A stretch of 64,000 nt of DNA from Arthrobacter alpinus (GTDB lineage: Bacteria; Actinomycetota; Actinomycetes; Actinomycetales; Micrococcaceae): contig NZ_CP012677.1 in NCBI RefSeq assembly GCF_001294625.1, positions 1,550,001-1,614,000 on the forward strand. The letters are read 5' to 3'. Position 1 is the stretch's first letter. The number at the start of each line of letters is the position of its first letter. The notes beneath the pieces are model-generated. The model did not search any database and was not told the DNA's origin. It saw nothing but the letters and a program-made list of their open reading frames with translations. This document shows positions 27,851 to 38,268 of this stretch, piece by piece. The translations under genes were made by a program, and so were the position numbers.

Positions 27851-28594
27851 ATGTCACAACAGTTTTATGTTTCCCCTGAACAGATGATGAAGGACCGAGC
27901 CGACTTTGCCCGCAAGGGGATCGCCCGGGGTCGGTCCGTGGTGGTTCTCAGCTACCGGGACGGCATTGCCCTGGTGGCGGAGAACCCATCGGCAACCCTG
28001 CACAAGATCGGTGAGATATACGATCGCATAGCGTTTGCCGCGGTCGGAAAGTACAACGAGTTTGAAAGCTTGCGACAGGCGGGAGTTAGGTACGCGGACG
28101 TCCGCGGATACTCTTACGACAGATCCGATGTCAGCGCCCGTGGCTTGGCAAGCGTCTACGCGCAAAGCCTGGGGACGGTGTTTACGGCCGAACAAAAGCC
28201 CTTCGAGGTGGAGTTGGCCGTTGCCGAGGTTGGCGCCATCCAGGCGCAGGACCATATTTTTCGCCTCACCTTTGACGGCTCCATCGCCGACGAGTCGGGC
28301 TACTTGGCCATGGGCGGCAATGCTGAGCTGGTCCAAGGGCAGCTGCGGGACCTCTGGCAGGTCGGGGCCGGTCTGGAACAGGCACTTGCCTGGGCGGTGG
28401 CCGCCTTGCAAAAGCCCCGGCAGGACATCGCCGGGGCCGGTGGCGGCCCCGGCGCGGACGGTCTCGGTGCCGGTAATTTGGAAGTTGCCGTGCTAGAGCG
28501 AAACGGCCATGAAGTGCGTGGCACACACCGTGCCTTTAAACGGTTGGCACCGGCCGAGGTGGAAAAGATTTTGAGCTCCCAGGGAAAGGCCTAG
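27851..28594 (+). CDS. prcA: 20S proteasome alpha subunit
   Basis: 247 residues, no catalytic Thr, with the alpha-type N-terminus [33 protein letters not shown]. Its N-terminal residues form the gate, and the Lys in the RKGIARG pocket region binds the ATPase tail. A Gly/Pro/Ala-rich loop ([16 protein letters not shown]) lies near the C-terminus, and the last residues [13 protein letters not shown] match other PrcA proteins. It forms the outer rings of the core particle. pafA begins one base after its stop. Confidence 0.97.
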   Translation: MSQQFYVSPEQMMKDRADFARKGIARGRSVVVLSYRDGIALVAENPSATLHKIGEIYDRIAFAAVGKYNEFESLRQAGVRYADVRGYSYDRSDVSARGLASVYAQSLGTVFTAEQKPFEVELAVAEVGAIQAQDHIFRLTFDGSIADESGYLAMGGNAELVQGQLRDLWQVGAGLEQALAWAVAALQKPRQDIAGAGGGPGADGLGAGNLEVAVLERNGHEVRGTHRAFKRLAPAEVEKILSSQGKA

Positions 28595-28595
28595 A

Positions 28596-29969
28596 GTGGA
28601 TCGGCGTATTTTTGGCATCGAGACTGAGTTTGGCATTGCCTACTCGGCTCCCGGCTCACGTCCCTTATCTCCCGAAGAAGTGGCCCGCTACCTTTTTAGA
28701 AAGGTGGTGAGCTGGGGGCGCTCCTCCAACGTGTTCCTACCCAATGGTTCCCGGCTGTACCTGGATGTGGGATCCCACCCCGAATACGCCACCGCTGAAT
28801 GTGACTCCATTGAGCAGCTTATTGCCCATGACAAGGCAGGGGAACTCATTCTCAACGAACTCGTCTCCGAGGCCCAGTCACGGCTGGCCTTGGAAGGTTA
28901 CACCGGAAAAATCTTCTTGTTCAAGAACAACGTTGACTCTGCAGGGAACTCCTATGGCAGCCACGAAAACTACCTGATCACCCGGCGCGGGGAATTCAGC
29001 AGGTTGGCGGACATCCTGATTCCCTTCCTAGTGACGCGCCAGTTGCTGGCCGGGGCCGGAAAAGTCATGGGCGCCCAACAGGGGGGACGCTTTGCCTTTT
29101 CCCAACGCGCCGATCATATTTGGGAAGGCGTGTCATCGGCCACCACCCGCTCCCGGCCCATCATCAACACCCGGGATGAACCCCACGCCGACGCCGAACT
29201 GTACCGGCGCCTGCACGTGATTGTGGGCGACTCGAACATGAGCGAAACCACCACCATGCTCAAGGTAGGCACCGTGGACTTGCTGCTGCGCATGATCGAG
29301 GCTGGCACCATCATGAGCGATATGCGGATGGAAAACCCGATCCGCAGCATTCGAGAGATTTCCCACGATCTCACGGGCAAGCATGCCGTGAAAATGGCTG
29401 ATGGGCGCACACTGAACGCCCTTGAAATTCAGCGGCACTACTTGGATAAGGTCAGCGCCTTCGTCCGTTCCCACGGGGCACACAACGAGCTGGTCCCACG
29501 TATCTTGGACCTTTGGGGGCGCACCCTGGATGCCGTGGAGGCACAAGACTACTCAAGCATTGACACCGAGATCGACTGGGCTATTAAGCACAAACTGTTG
29601 ACCGCCTACGCGGACCGCCACGGTCTGGACCTTGGCTCGGCCCAGGTGGCACAGCTGGATTTGCGCTATCACGATATTTCCCAGGAGCGTGGCCTGTTCA
29701 ACATGCTTGTGCGCCGTGGGGCGGCGGCCAGGGTCAGCCACAATGAGGCCATCGCACAGGCTGTCGATGTGGCACCATCCACTACTAGGGCTGCGCTGCG
29801 CGGGAGATTCGTCTCCGCCGCCCGTGACTCCGGGCGTGACTACACTGTCGATTGGGTGCACCTGAAGCTCAATGACCGCTCACACCAAACCATCTTGTGT
29901 AAGGATCCCTTTGCCAGCACCGATGAGCGCGTGGACGAGCTGATAGCTTCGTTGCAGCCCGGCTACTAG
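28596..29969 (+). CDS. pafA: Pup ligase PafA
   Basis: 457 residues from GTG 28596. The GS-like fold has ATP/Mg residues in [28 protein letters not shown] and [19 protein letters not shown]; the Asp in LDVGSH is the likely catalytic base. It lacks the extra Dop loop, which separates the two paralogues in this locus. It phosphorylates Pup's C-terminal Glu and joins it to substrate lysines. It closes the tightly packed pup-prcB-prcA-pafA run. Confidence 0.96.
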   Translation: MDRRIFGIETEFGIAYSAPGSRPLSPEEVARYLFRKVVSWGRSSNVFLPNGSRLYLDVGSHPEYATAECDSIEQLIAHDKAGELILNELVSEAQSRLALEGYTGKIFLFKNNVDSAGNSYGSHENYLITRRGEFSRLADILIPFLVTRQLLAGAGKVMGAQQGGRFAFSQRADHIWEGVSSATTRSRPIINTRDEPHADAELYRRLHVIVGDSNMSETTTMLKVGTVDLLLRMIEAGTIMSDMRMENPIRSIREISHDLTGKHAVKMADGRTLNALEIQRHYLDKVSAFVRSHGAHNELVPRILDLWGRTLDAVEAQDYSSIDTEIDWAIKHKLLTAYADRHGLDLGSAQVAQLDLRYHDISQERGLFNMLVRRGAAARVSHNEAIAQAVDVAPSTTRAALRGRFVSAARDSGRDYTVDWVHLKLNDRSHQTILCKDPFASTDERVDELIASLQPGY

Positions 29970-30099
29970 AGCCTCCGGGCAACGGTGGCAGCCAGCCTAT
30001 ACCCAGATAGTGCGGATATGCTTGTTGCGCCTGCGAGTTGCTCCACCATTCGCAGTTCCTTGCAGCATTTCCATCCGTCCCGCCATCGAAAGTGTCTCT

Positions 30100-31071
30100 G
30101 TGCGCCGAATTCTTGCACTGCTCCTGCCCTTACTGCTTCTTTTGAGCGCATGTTCCGGAGCAACCTCTGACCCCAGCTCCAGCGACTCGGCCAGTACCCC
30201 ACCGGCCAATGCGGAGGCCCTGGCCTCCGTGAAGGTGGAAGATCACGGCGCCGGCAAGCCGCCCACTGTCACCTTTGACAAGCCGTTGGCAATCAAAGCC
30301 GAGTCCATCAGGGTAGTCACAGAAGGCACCGGCGCCGAAATCAAGGCCGGCCAGGCAGTGACCCTTCGTGCCATCGGCCTCAACGCCGAGGACGGCACCT
30401 CAGAAGGAAACAACTTTGCCGACCCGGCAGGGGAGCGCATGCTCTTTGACGACACCTTCAAGTCCCAGAACCCGGTCGTCTATAACACCTTTGTCGGCGC
30501 CAAGATCGGCTCCTACGTGGCTTACGCATACCCCGGAACCCCGGCCGTTGCAGGAAGCAGTGCAGCCCCCAGCCAGCCAGCAAAGCCAACCGTTTTGAGC
30601 GTATTTTTCATTGAATCAGCCAGTGACATTGTCAAGCCGCTGACCAAGCCCGAGGGCGAGACGCTCACTCCTCCCGCCGGTCTGCCCACGGTGAAAGAGA
30701 ACGACAAGGGTGTTCCCGCCATCACCATCGGGGATGCCAAGGCACCCACTGAACTCATTGCCCAGGACCTGATCAAGGGCAAGGGCGCCGATGTGAAGTC
30801 CGGTGACACGATCGTCGTGAACTATGCGGGCGCCACGTTCTCCGACGGCAAGGTTTTCGATGAGAGCTACTCCAAGGGACAGACCTTCACCACCCCCATC
30901 GGAGTAGGTAAAGTCATCCCCGGATGGGACAAGGGACTCGTGGGTAAAACCGTGGGGTCCAGGGTTCTGTTAGTCATCCCTAAGGAGTTGGCATATGCCT
31001 CGGCGAACGCCAGCAATGGCCAGCCCATCGGCGACTTGGTCTTTGTTGTTGATATCCTTGGTGTCGAGTAG
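30100..31071 (+). CDS. FKBP-type peptidyl-prolyl isomerase lipoprotein
   Basis: 323 residues from GTG 30100, picked because it gives a normal signal peptide (RRILALLLPLLLLLSAC, lipobox LSAC) whereas earlier starts add a poor 30-residue head. After a Ser-rich linker comes a diverged FKBP-like domain (about 45-185) that has lost most active-site residues. A canonical FKBP domain follows (VKSGDTIVVNYAGATFSDGKVFDES, GKVIPGWDKGLVGKTVGSRVLLVIP). It should help fold exported proteins at the outer face of the membrane. It directly follows pafA and precedes a cytoplasmic FKBP. Confidence 0.85.
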   Translation: MRRILALLLPLLLLLSACSGATSDPSSSDSASTPPANAEALASVKVEDHGAGKPPTVTFDKPLAIKAESIRVVTEGTGAEIKAGQAVTLRAIGLNAEDGTSEGNNFADPAGERMLFDDTFKSQNPVVYNTFVGAKIGSYVAYAYPGTPAVAGSSAAPSQPAKPTVLSVFFIESASDIVKPLTKPEGETLTPPAGLPTVKENDKGVPAITIGDAKAPTELIAQDLIKGKGADVKSGDTIVVNYAGATFSDGKVFDESYSKGQTFTTPIGVGKVIPGWDKGLVGKTVGSRVLLVIPKELAYASANASNGQPIGDLVFVVDILGVE

Positions 31072-31103
31072 TTTCCCCCAGCCTTCTAACAACGAGGAGC
31101 ACC

Positions 31104-31499
31104 ATGTCATTTGGCACCCGCGACTTTGATCGCACCAAACCCGAAATTGAATTCCCCGACCACGCCGTCCCCACCGAACTGGTCATTGAGGACATCGTGG
31201 AAGGAACCGGCACGGAGGTGGTGCGAGGCAGTACAGTCTCCACCCACTATGTGGGCGTCGCGTTCTCCACGGGCGAAGAGTTTGACTCATCCTGGGGCCG
31301 CGGCACGCCGCTTGAATTCAAGGCCGGAATCGGCCAGGTCATCCAGGGCTGGGATCAGGGCTTGCTCGGCATGAAGGTGGGCGGCCGTCGCCGTCTGGAA
31401 ATCCCTTCCGAGCTGGCTTACGGCTCACGAGGCGCCGGTGGAGCAATCGGCCCCAACGAAGCGTTGATCTTTGTGGTTGATCTGGTGGGCGTTCGCTGA
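31104..31499 (+). CDS. Cytoplasmic FKBP-type peptidyl-prolyl isomerase
   Basis: 131 residues, a single FKBP domain. Active-site aromatic and acidic positions are in THYVGVAFSTGEEFDSSW, FKAGIGQVIQGWDQGL and LEIPSELAYGSRGAGG. There is no signal peptide. It isomerises X-Pro bonds and acts as a folding helper. GAGGAG lies just before ATG 31104. A strong terminator follows, so it ends the transcript that includes the lipoprotein FKBP. Confidence 0.93.
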   Translation: MSFGTRDFDRTKPEIEFPDHAVPTELVIEDIVEGTGTEVVRGSTVSTHYVGVAFSTGEEFDSSWGRGTPLEFKAGIGQVIQGWDQGLLGMKVGGRRRLEIPSELAYGSRGAGGAIGPNEALIFVVDLVGVR

Positions 31500-31517
31500 C
31501 CCATCCATGATTTGCCT

Positions 31518-31559
31518 GCGTGTGGCCCCCAAGCAGTGCTTGGGGGCCACACGCTTTTT
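31518..31559 (+). terminator. Strong rho-independent terminator after the FKBP genes
   Basis: GCGTGTGGCCCCCAAGCA pairs with TGCTTGGGGGCCACACGC, an 18-bp stem around a tiny loop, followed by five T residues. Confidence 0.92.
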
Positions 31560-31621
31560 AAACGTCATGCCTGGGTGTCATGATGGCAAGACCGGGTCCC
31601 TGTCCTAGTACTCTTGGGAAC

Positions 31622-33736
31622 GTGTCCACATCAATCGATGCCAGCGAACGCAGGCTCAACCTCGTCATTGCGTTGCTGGGTACCCGGCAGGGCCACAGCA
31701 GGCACTACATTCGCGAACATGTCAACGGGTACGCCCGGATAGCGTCAACAGCCGCCGCGGAAGTTACGGCCGGTGTTGCCTTTGAACGCATGTTTGAACG
31801 GGACAAGGAAACCCTGCGCGAACTGGGCATCCCCATCTCCACAACCGCCACCCACGATCTGGACAGTGCCGAACAGGCCCTGTACCGGATCAAGCCCGGC
31901 GAATACCGTGTCCCCGAGATCCGCCTTGACGAACCAGCCATGACCTTGCTGGCTGTTGCCGCCAACCTGTGGGCCGAGGCAGCCTTCAGCGAGGCGGCCC
32001 AGTCTGCCCTGCGCAAGATCGCCGCCCGTTCCGGATCAAGCTGGTACGACGACGACACCACCGTCCAGTCACGCATCCGCACCCGTGAGCCGGCCTTTGA
32101 ACCCTTGTGGACAGCCCTGCGTCAGGGCAACCCCGTGCGGTTCCACTACAGGGGCGCGGGCACCGAAACCGCCACACCCCGCTTGGTTCACCCGTGGGGC
32201 CTTGGCAGCAAATACGGCGAATGGTATCTCTCGGGCTTGGACCTTCAGAAGTCTGAGCAGCGCAACTTCCGCCTCTCACGGATTCAATCAGAGGTCACCG
32301 TGCTGACTGAGGAACAGCTGACGCGACCGGCCCGGTTCTCCATCGGCACCATCCTGGACGGGCTGGGGAAGCAGGAACCCTACCGGGCAGTGGTGATTGT
32401 ACCCACGGGTTCAACGCACTCCCTGCGCAGCAGGGAAGGAACCACCGTGCTTGACCCACGTGGTCCCGCAGGCACTGACACCTTGTCCATCAGCTACCGT
32501 GAACCGGAGCTGATGGCAGACGATCTGGCTGCCTTGGGCGCCTACGCCACGGTCATGGAACCACGCGATCTGCGGGAAGCCGTTGTCGCCAGGCTCCAGG
32601 CGGCGGCCGCCGCTGCCAGGCAGGCACCACCGGTAACGTATGACCCCGCACGGCCGGCGGAGGCCGGTTTCGGGCCTGTCCTAGCGGCCCCGCGGGGCAA
32701 AAAGAAGGACTCCCGCGATAGATTGCTGCGGTTGCTCTCCATGGTGCCGTTCCTGGTGGCAAACCCCGGCATTGAAGAATCGGAGCTAGCACAGGAATTT
32801 GGCCTGTCAGCGAAACAGCTCAGCAAGGATTTAGCGACCCTGACGGTGTCCGGCCTGCCCGGCTACCTGCACGGAGACCTCATGGATGTCAGCAATGAGG
32901 CCGGCCAAGTGTTCATCCGCGACGCAGAAACTCTCGCCAGTCCACTGCGCCTGACCCAGGAAGAAGCCTGCGCCCTACTGGTGGGAATGGACGCCTTGAC
33001 GGCCATCCCGGGCACCCGTGAGGCGCGGTCCCTGCGCACCGCCATCGACTCGCTCAAGCGGGTGGCGGGCGAGGACGCATGGCTCGCGGACGCCGTCGCC
33101 CTGCAATTGCTCACCAGCGGTGAACTGGCCACGATTGCCCAACTGCAGGCCTTGATCGGTGAAGGCGACGCCGCCGAGATCAGCTACCTTGTCCGCAGCC
33201 GGGACGAACTGACCCAACGTGTCATAGAACCCCGGCGCATCTTTTCCATCGACTCGCAGTGGTACATCCGCGCCTGGTGCAGGCGGGCCGGGGAGATGCG
33301 CAGCTTCCGGGTGGATGGTATTCGTTCCCTACACGCGGCCGGGCCCCAGACTCAGCACGGTGCCAGCCACACCCAGACCGCGCCGGCTTCCTCCAACGGC
33401 GTCTACACCCCGGGCGCCCACGACCAACAGGTCCAATTGGTGGCAGATGCGGCCACCGCCCAACGGCTGGCACCTGCCTATGGCGCCACCTTGCACCAAC
33501 TGCCTCCGGGCGCGGACGGGACCGAACGTTTGGGTGTGCAGATGTTGGTGGGCGAGAGCCGCACCGTCGCCCCCCTCATGGCCCGCCTGGGCGGGCACGC
33601 CCACGTGGTGGCGCCGTTGGCGCTCCGGGAGGAAACTTTCACCTGGCTGACCGCCTCGCTGGCACACTATGGGGCCACTGAAGACGATGACGCTGTGGGC
33701 GAAAGCACTAAGACCACTCCCAGTCAGGACGGCTAG
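31622..33736 (+). CDS. pafBC: Fused PafB-PafC WYL-domain transcription activator
   Basis: 704 residues from GTG 31622. Two similar halves, each with a helix-turn-helix and a WYL domain, are joined by a basic linker (RGKKKDSRDR at about residue 356). The first half starts SERRLNLVIALLGTRQGHS and the second LLRLLSMVPFLVANPGIEESELAQEFG. In most Actinobacteria these are two genes, but fused forms are known in Arthrobacter. PafBC activates the LexA/RecA-independent DNA-damage response; its WYL domains are thought to sense nucleic acid. Position downstream of pafA matches the usual locus, but the terminator at 31518 separates it from the FKBP transcript. Confidence 0.93.
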   Translation: MSTSIDASERRLNLVIALLGTRQGHSRHYIREHVNGYARIASTAAAEVTAGVAFERMFERDKETLRELGIPISTTATHDLDSAEQALYRIKPGEYRVPEIRLDEPAMTLLAVAANLWAEAAFSEAAQSALRKIAARSGSSWYDDDTTVQSRIRTREPAFEPLWTALRQGNPVRFHYRGAGTETATPRLVHPWGLGSKYGEWYLSGLDLQKSEQRNFRLSRIQSEVTVLTEEQLTRPARFSIGTILDGLGKQEPYRAVVIVPTGSTHSLRSREGTTVLDPRGPAGTDTLSISYREPELMADDLAALGAYATVMEPRDLREAVVARLQAAAAAARQAPPVTYDPARPAEAGFGPVLAAPRGKKKDSRDRLLRLLSMVPFLVANPGIEESELAQEFGLSAKQLSKDLATLTVSGLPGYLHGDLMDVSNEAGQVFIRDAETLASPLRLTQEEACALLVGMDALTAIPGTREARSLRTAIDSLKRVAGEDAWLADAVALQLLTSGELATIAQLQALIGEGDAAEISYLVRSRDELTQRVIEPRRIFSIDSQWYIRAWCRRAGEMRSFRVDGIRSLHAAGPQTQHGASHTQTAPASSNGVYTPGAHDQQVQLVADAATAQRLAPAYGATLHQLPPGADGTERLGVQMLVGESRTVAPLMARLGGHAHVVAPLALREETFTWLTASLAHYGATEDDDAVGESTKTTPSQDG

Positions 33737-33745
33737 ACTCAAACA

Positions 33746-34105
33746 ATGCCTTGGTGGTCGTGGATTCTTATATGGGTGGCGCTTGTGGCGCTGGCCCTTC
33801 TCTTTGTGACCGCTTTGGGCTTCAAACTCTGGCGTGAGGCTTCCTTGACCATGCGCTCCATGACGGCGGTCAGTGAACAGCTGACGCAGCGGTGGGAGAC
33901 CAATTCCCAAGCGTTCCAAGAGTCATACGTCACAGAGGAGCGAAATGTTGTTCCTGGCTCCGCCGTTTTTGCAACGCCAGAACAAATGAAGGATGATTAC
34001 CTAGCTGCCAAGGAGGAACGGCGTTTCGCCCGCCTCCAACGGCGCGTCGCCCGCAGGAAAGAACGCGGACAGCTCCAATCCTTGCGCGACATCGAAGCTT
34101 TATAA
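33746..34105 (+). CDS. Small single-pass membrane protein of unknown function
   Basis: 119 residues. One TM helix (about 4-27, WWSWILIWVALVALALLFVTAL) is followed by a helical cytoplasmic part with a basic end (RRFARLQRRVARRKERGQ). Proteins of this form sit between pafBC and tatA in related genomes, but no activity is known. It begins 9 nt after pafBC and precedes tatA by 33 nt, so is probably in the same operon. Confidence 0.75.
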   Translation: MPWWSWILIWVALVALALLFVTALGFKLWREASLTMRSMTAVSEQLTQRWETNSQAFQESYVTEERNVVPGSAVFATPEQMKDDYLAAKEERRFARLQRRVARRKERGQLQSLRDIEAL

Positions 34106-34138
34106 GACGTAGGATGAACCAAAAGGAAAGGTCATACC

Positions 34139-34399
34139 GTGGCAATATTTAGGGAACCGTGGGTTCTTGGCATCATCATTCTCGTAGCGATTCTCCTGTT
34201 CGCAGGGCCGAAGCTGCCGAGCATAGCCCGCAACCTTGGACAGTCAATGCGCATCATCAAATCCGAGGTCAAGGAAATGAAGAACGACGGCAAGGAAGAA
34301 AAGACTGCCGCACCCACACCCGACGCCGAATCACCTGTCGAGGGCAAGATCGTCAACGACCCCACGAAGCCGGGCACCACTGACGGCACCGGCGTCTAG
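34139..34399 (+). CDS. tatA: Sec-independent translocase subunit TatA
   Basis: 86 residues from GTG 34139 with AAAGGAAAGG upstream. The N-terminal TM helix (VLGIIILVAILLFAGPKL) leads into an FGPKLP-like hinge and an amphipathic helix (SIARNLGQSMRIIKSEVKEM), then an acidic Pro/Thr-rich tail. It forms the pore-like assembly of the twin-arginine export system for folded proteins. tatC follows directly; no tatB is seen here, and in Actinobacteria tatB is usually elsewhere. Confidence 0.94.
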   Translation: MAIFREPWVLGIIILVAILLFAGPKLPSIARNLGQSMRIIKSEVKEMKNDGKEEKTAAPTPDAESPVEGKIVNDPTKPGTTDGTGV

Positions 34400-34422
34400 T
34401 CATAGAATCTGCTACTGAGAAC

Positions 34423-35259
34423 GTGAGTGCAGTGAAGGGGCGCAAAGCCAACCCTGACGGTCAGATGTCCCTTAAAGAGCATCTGGTTGAAGCTAGGAAC
34501 AGGCTCTTCAAGAGTGCCTTGGCCATGATTCCCGGGATCGTCATCGGGTGGATTCTCTATGACCCCCTGATGGCAGCCGTGACTGCGCCACTGCGTGACA
34601 TCAGCGCCGAACGGCACATTGTCGCCTCACTTAACTTTGAAGGCGTCACAACCTCGTTTGACCTGAAGCTACAAATATCGCTCATTCTGGGTCTTATTCT
34701 GGCCTCACCTGTCTGGATCTACCAGCTGTGGGCGTTCATCACGCCCGGGCTGACGAAGAAGGAACGCCGTTACACGCTGTCGTACCTGTTTGCCGCGGTT
34801 CCCTTGTTCCTGGCCGGCGTGTACGTTGGCTGGCTGATCTGGCCCAACATTGTTCGGGCCTTGACATCCTTCACACCGGAGGGCGGCTCCAACATCATGA
34901 AGGCCGTCGACTACCTCCAGTTCGTGCTGCAGCTGATGCTGTTTATGGGTGTCGCGTTCTTGGTCCCCGTCCTGCTTTTTGCGTTGAACGCCATCGGCAT
35001 GGTGCGCGGCAAGACGTATTTGAAGGCTTGGCGATTCACCATCTTGGGTGTCACCATCGTCTCGGCTATGGCGGCACCGGGTTCGGATGTCATGTCGATG
35101 TTCTTCTTGGCCGCACCCCTGTTAGTACTGTACTTCGGCGCCATCGGGCTGTGCATTCTCAATGACAAGCGCAGGGATCGGCGCCTGGCCAAACGGGCGA
35201 AGGAAACCGAAGCGAACGCCGACGTTGCCACACCGTCGAAGGACTTGGAAATTCACTGA
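34423..35259 (+). CDS. tatC: Sec-independent translocase subunit TatC
   Basis: 278 residues with six membrane helices. The conserved N-terminal MSLKEHLVEARNRLF (Glu-His-Leu and Arg near the first helix) and the first-loop residues FEGVTTSFDLKLQ mark the signal-peptide-binding site for RR proteins. The C-terminal 40 residues are hydrophilic and charged. The start GTG 34423 leaves a basic head (KGRKANPDGQ). It is the substrate receptor of the Tat system, paired with tatA. Confidence 0.95.
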   Translation: MSAVKGRKANPDGQMSLKEHLVEARNRLFKSALAMIPGIVIGWILYDPLMAAVTAPLRDISAERHIVASLNFEGVTTSFDLKLQISLILGLILASPVWIYQLWAFITPGLTKKERRYTLSYLFAAVPLFLAGVYVGWLIWPNIVRALTSFTPEGGSNIMKAVDYLQFVLQLMLFMGVAFLVPVLLFALNAIGMVRGKTYLKAWRFTILGVTIVSAMAAPGSDVMSMFFLAAPLLVLYFGAIGLCILNDKRRDRRLAKRAKETEANADVATPSKDLEIH

Positions 35260-35288
35260 CTGGCCCCGGCCTCGCGTAGGCTGGTGGT

Positions 35289-38159
35289 ATGCCAATGCCT
35301 GAGCTTCCAACACCCGCCGAACGCTATCTGGCAGCCAGGGACAACGTCGCTGACGCCGCTAGTGACTTTGGCGCTTTCAAGGAAACGCTCGACTTTGATT
35401 TAGATGATTTTCAACTCACCGCGTGCCGGGCCCTTGTGGCCGGCCGCGGTGTTTTAGTTGCCGCCCCCACCGGTGCCGGGAAAACCATTGTGGGAGAATT
35501 TGCCGTCTACCTGGCCCTGTCTCGCGGGCACAAGGCGTTTTACACCACGCCCATCAAGGCCCTGAGCAACCAGAAATACCAGGAGCTGGCCCGCAAATAC
35601 GGCGCGGAAAACGTGGGGCTGCTGACGGGGGACACCAGCATCAACTCAGAGGCCCCCGTGGTGGTGATGACCACGGAGGTGTTGCGCAACATGCTCTACG
35701 CGGATTCGCAAACACTTTCCGGCCTGGCTTACGTGGTGATGGACGAGGTCCACTACCTGGCCGACAGATTCCGTGGCGCCGTGTGGGAGGAAGTGATCAT
35801 CCACCTGCCCAGCGAAGTATCTGTGGTGTCCTTGAGCGCCACCGTGTCCAATGCCGAGGAATTTGGTGCCTGGTTGGGCACTGTGCGCGGCGACACCGCC
35901 GTGGTGGTTTCGGAGCACCGGCCGGTGCCGTTGTGGCAGCACGTGATGGTCCAGCGCGAGATCGTGGACCTTTTTGCCACGCAACAGTCCTTCGACGAGA
36001 TTGCCGCTGACCTGGCCCCGGGCCAGGATCCGCGCTTCAAGGTCAATCCGGAGCTGCTCAAGCTTGCCCGCAGTGAAAACCCCCAGGCCCACCGGGGCCG
36101 GCCGGGGTCACGCCCCGGGCGGCGGGATCACCGCAGCGGTTCCGGCAATGGCGCCGGTGCCTCCAAATATTCTTCACCCTTGAACCGCTCGGCAGCCGGC
36201 ATGGTACAGAAGGCGTCCCGGCCCCAGGTCATCAGGGCACTGGAAAGCGCCAATCTTCTTCCTGCCATCACGTTCATCTTCTCCCGGGCCGCATGTGACG
36301 CAGCGGTCCAGCAGTGCGCCGCCGCCGGCCTGTGGCTCACCACGGCGCAGGAGCAAGCGGAGATTGCCCGCCGCGTTGACGCGGCGTGTGCCGATCTGCC
36401 CGATTCCGACAAGGACATCTTGGGCTACTGGGGTTGGCGGGACGGTTTGCAGCGCGGGCTTGCAGCCCACCACGCAGGCATGCTGCCCAGCTTCAAGGAA
36501 GTCGTGGAGGAACTGTTCGCCGACGGTCTGGTGCAGGCCGTGTTCGCCACAGAAACACTCGCCCTGGGCATCAACATGCCGGCTCGCACAGTGGTTTTGG
36601 AGAAACTTGAAAAATTCAATGGCGAAGCGCACGTGGATATCACAGCGGGGGAGTACACCCAGCTGACCGGCCGGGCAGGGCGCCGCGGCATTGATGTGGA
36701 GGGGCACGCGGTGGTGCTGTGGCAACCAGGCACCGACCCTGCCGCGGTGGCAGGCCTGGCATCCAGGCGCACCTACCCGTTGAACTCTAGCTTCCGGCCC
36801 ACCTACAACATGAGCATCAACCTCATGGCCCAATTTGGCCGCCATCGGACCCGGGACATCCTGGAGTCCTCGTTTGCCCAGTTCCAGGCGGACAGGTCAG
36901 TGGTTGATCTGGCCAAGCAGGTCAGGTCCCGGGAGGAATCCTTGGTGGGCTATGAGAAGGCCATGGCCTGCCATCGGGGGGACTTCAGCGAGTACGCGAG
37001 ACTGCGCCGCGAACTATCCGACCACGAGAGTGGCGCATCGAAGTCCAAGGCGAAACAGCGGCGTACCGCGCTGACTCAGTCACTGTCCGCCCTGAGCCCT
37101 GGGGACGTGATCATGGTTCCGGCCGGACGAACCCCCGGTTACGCCGTCGTACTCGAAGCCGATCCCAGCGCGCGTGAACCTCGCCCCCTGATACTGACTC
37201 TGGAGAAGGAGGTGCGCCGGCTGAGCATCAATGACCTTGCCGGTCCCCCCTCCCAACAGACTCATGTTCGCCTCGGCAAAAACTTCAACGCGAAGGTTCC
37301 CAAGGACCGCAGGAACCTGCTGGAGGCGGTGTCGGATGCGCTCGCCCAAGCCGGGAGCAAGCGGGCAGGCAGAGGCGCCTTTGACATTGCCGATTCGCCG
37401 TACAGCGACACCGAGGCCGTCCAGGCCCTCCGCCGGGCTTTGCATGCCCACCCCTGCCACGATTGCAGCGATCGTGAGGAGCACGCGCGCTGGGCTGAAC
37501 GCTGGTGGAAACTACGGCGCGAGACCGATGTCCTGGCCCGGGCTATCGCGCAACGGACCAACACCATCGCCAAAACCTTTGACAGGGTCACCGATCTGCT
37601 GTCGGCCTACGGTTTCGTGGAGCTGGACGACGCCGGGAACGCACGCCCCAGCGCAGACGGCCAACGCTTGCGCCGGGTTTACGGGGAGAAGGATTTGCTG
37701 ATCGCCATGGCCCTGCGTGAGGGTGCCTTCGAGGACTTGGACGCAGCTGAACTCGCAGCATTCACCACGGCCGTCGTCTACCAGGCCAAGCGTGAGCACG
37801 ACGGGGCCCGGCCGCGGATGCCCAGTGTCAGTTTGGAAACCTCGGTGGAAACCGTGGTGCGGCTGTGGGCGGCATTGGCGGACACTGAGGAAGCCCACCG
37901 CCTGCCGTTGACCAGCGAACCCGAACTGGGCCTTGTCTGGCCCATGTTCAAGTGGGCCACGGGGCGCTCCCTCCAAGACTCGCTGCACGGCACTGAACTG
38001 GCTGCCGGTGACTTTGTCCGCTGGACCAAACAAGTGATTGACCTGCTGGGCCAACTGTCGACGGTGCCGGGAATGCCCGCCCACTTCTCGCGGTTGTGCA
38101 AGTCGGCCATTGATTTGCTACGCCGCGGCGTAGTGGCGTACACCACTGTTGTGGACTAG
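35289..38159 (+). CDS. helY: DEVH-box RNA helicase, HelY/Mtr4-like
   Basis: 956 residues. Walker A APTGAGKT (about 59-66), DEVH at 152-155, SLSATVSN, and motif VI QLTGRAGRRGID place it in the Ski2/Mtr4 superfamily 2 group. A low-complexity Arg/Gly insertion (HRGRPGSRPGRRD) lies near 270, and the C-terminal third contains helical domains (RSLQDSLHG, PGMPAHFSRLCKSAIDLLRRGVV). Homologues are linked to RNA turnover and rRNA processing. It is a constant downstream neighbour of tatC in Actinobacteria, here after 29 nt. Confidence 0.94.
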   Translation: MPMPELPTPAERYLAARDNVADAASDFGAFKETLDFDLDDFQLTACRALVAGRGVLVAAPTGAGKTIVGEFAVYLALSRGHKAFYTTPIKALSNQKYQELARKYGAENVGLLTGDTSINSEAPVVVMTTEVLRNMLYADSQTLSGLAYVVMDEVHYLADRFRGAVWEEVIIHLPSEVSVVSLSATVSNAEEFGAWLGTVRGDTAVVVSEHRPVPLWQHVMVQREIVDLFATQQSFDEIAADLAPGQDPRFKVNPELLKLARSENPQAHRGRPGSRPGRRDHRSGSGNGAGASKYSSPLNRSAAGMVQKASRPQVIRALESANLLPAITFIFSRAACDAAVQQCAAAGLWLTTAQEQAEIARRVDAACADLPDSDKDILGYWGWRDGLQRGLAAHHAGMLPSFKEVVEELFADGLVQAVFATETLALGINMPARTVVLEKLEKFNGEAHVDITAGEYTQLTGRAGRRGIDVEGHAVVLWQPGTDPAAVAGLASRRTYPLNSSFRPTYNMSINLMAQFGRHRTRDILESSFAQFQADRSVVDLAKQVRSREESLVGYEKAMACHRGDFSEYARLRRELSDHESGASKSKAKQRRTALTQSLSALSPGDVIMVPAGRTPGYAVVLEADPSAREPRPLILTLEKEVRRLSINDLAGPPSQQTHVRLGKNFNAKVPKDRRNLLEAVSDALAQAGSKRAGRGAFDIADSPYSDTEAVQALRRALHAHPCHDCSDREEHARWAERWWKLRRETDVLARAIAQRTNTIAKTFDRVTDLLSAYGFVELDDAGNARPSADGQRLRRVYGEKDLLIAMALREGAFEDLDAAELAAFTTAVVYQAKREHDGARPRMPSVSLETSVETVVRLWAALADTEEAHRLPLTSEPELGLVWPMFKWATGRSLQDSLHGTELAAGDFVRWTKQVIDLLGQLSTVPGMPAHFSRLCKSAIDLLRRGVVAYTTVVD

Positions 38160-38268
38160 CCCCAACGCTCCGCTGGCACATTAGCTTCCCACACCTCAGC
38201 AGCTCTTAACACCACAGCCCGGCTACCGGGCGTGTGGGCAGAAAAGTTCTCGAAAGGACTCCACCGCC

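Noticed and set aside
33739..34145. A tatB gene near tatA/tatC
   Set aside because: The 119-residue protein before tatA has a TM helix but no TatB/TatA hinge motif; no other candidate is present.
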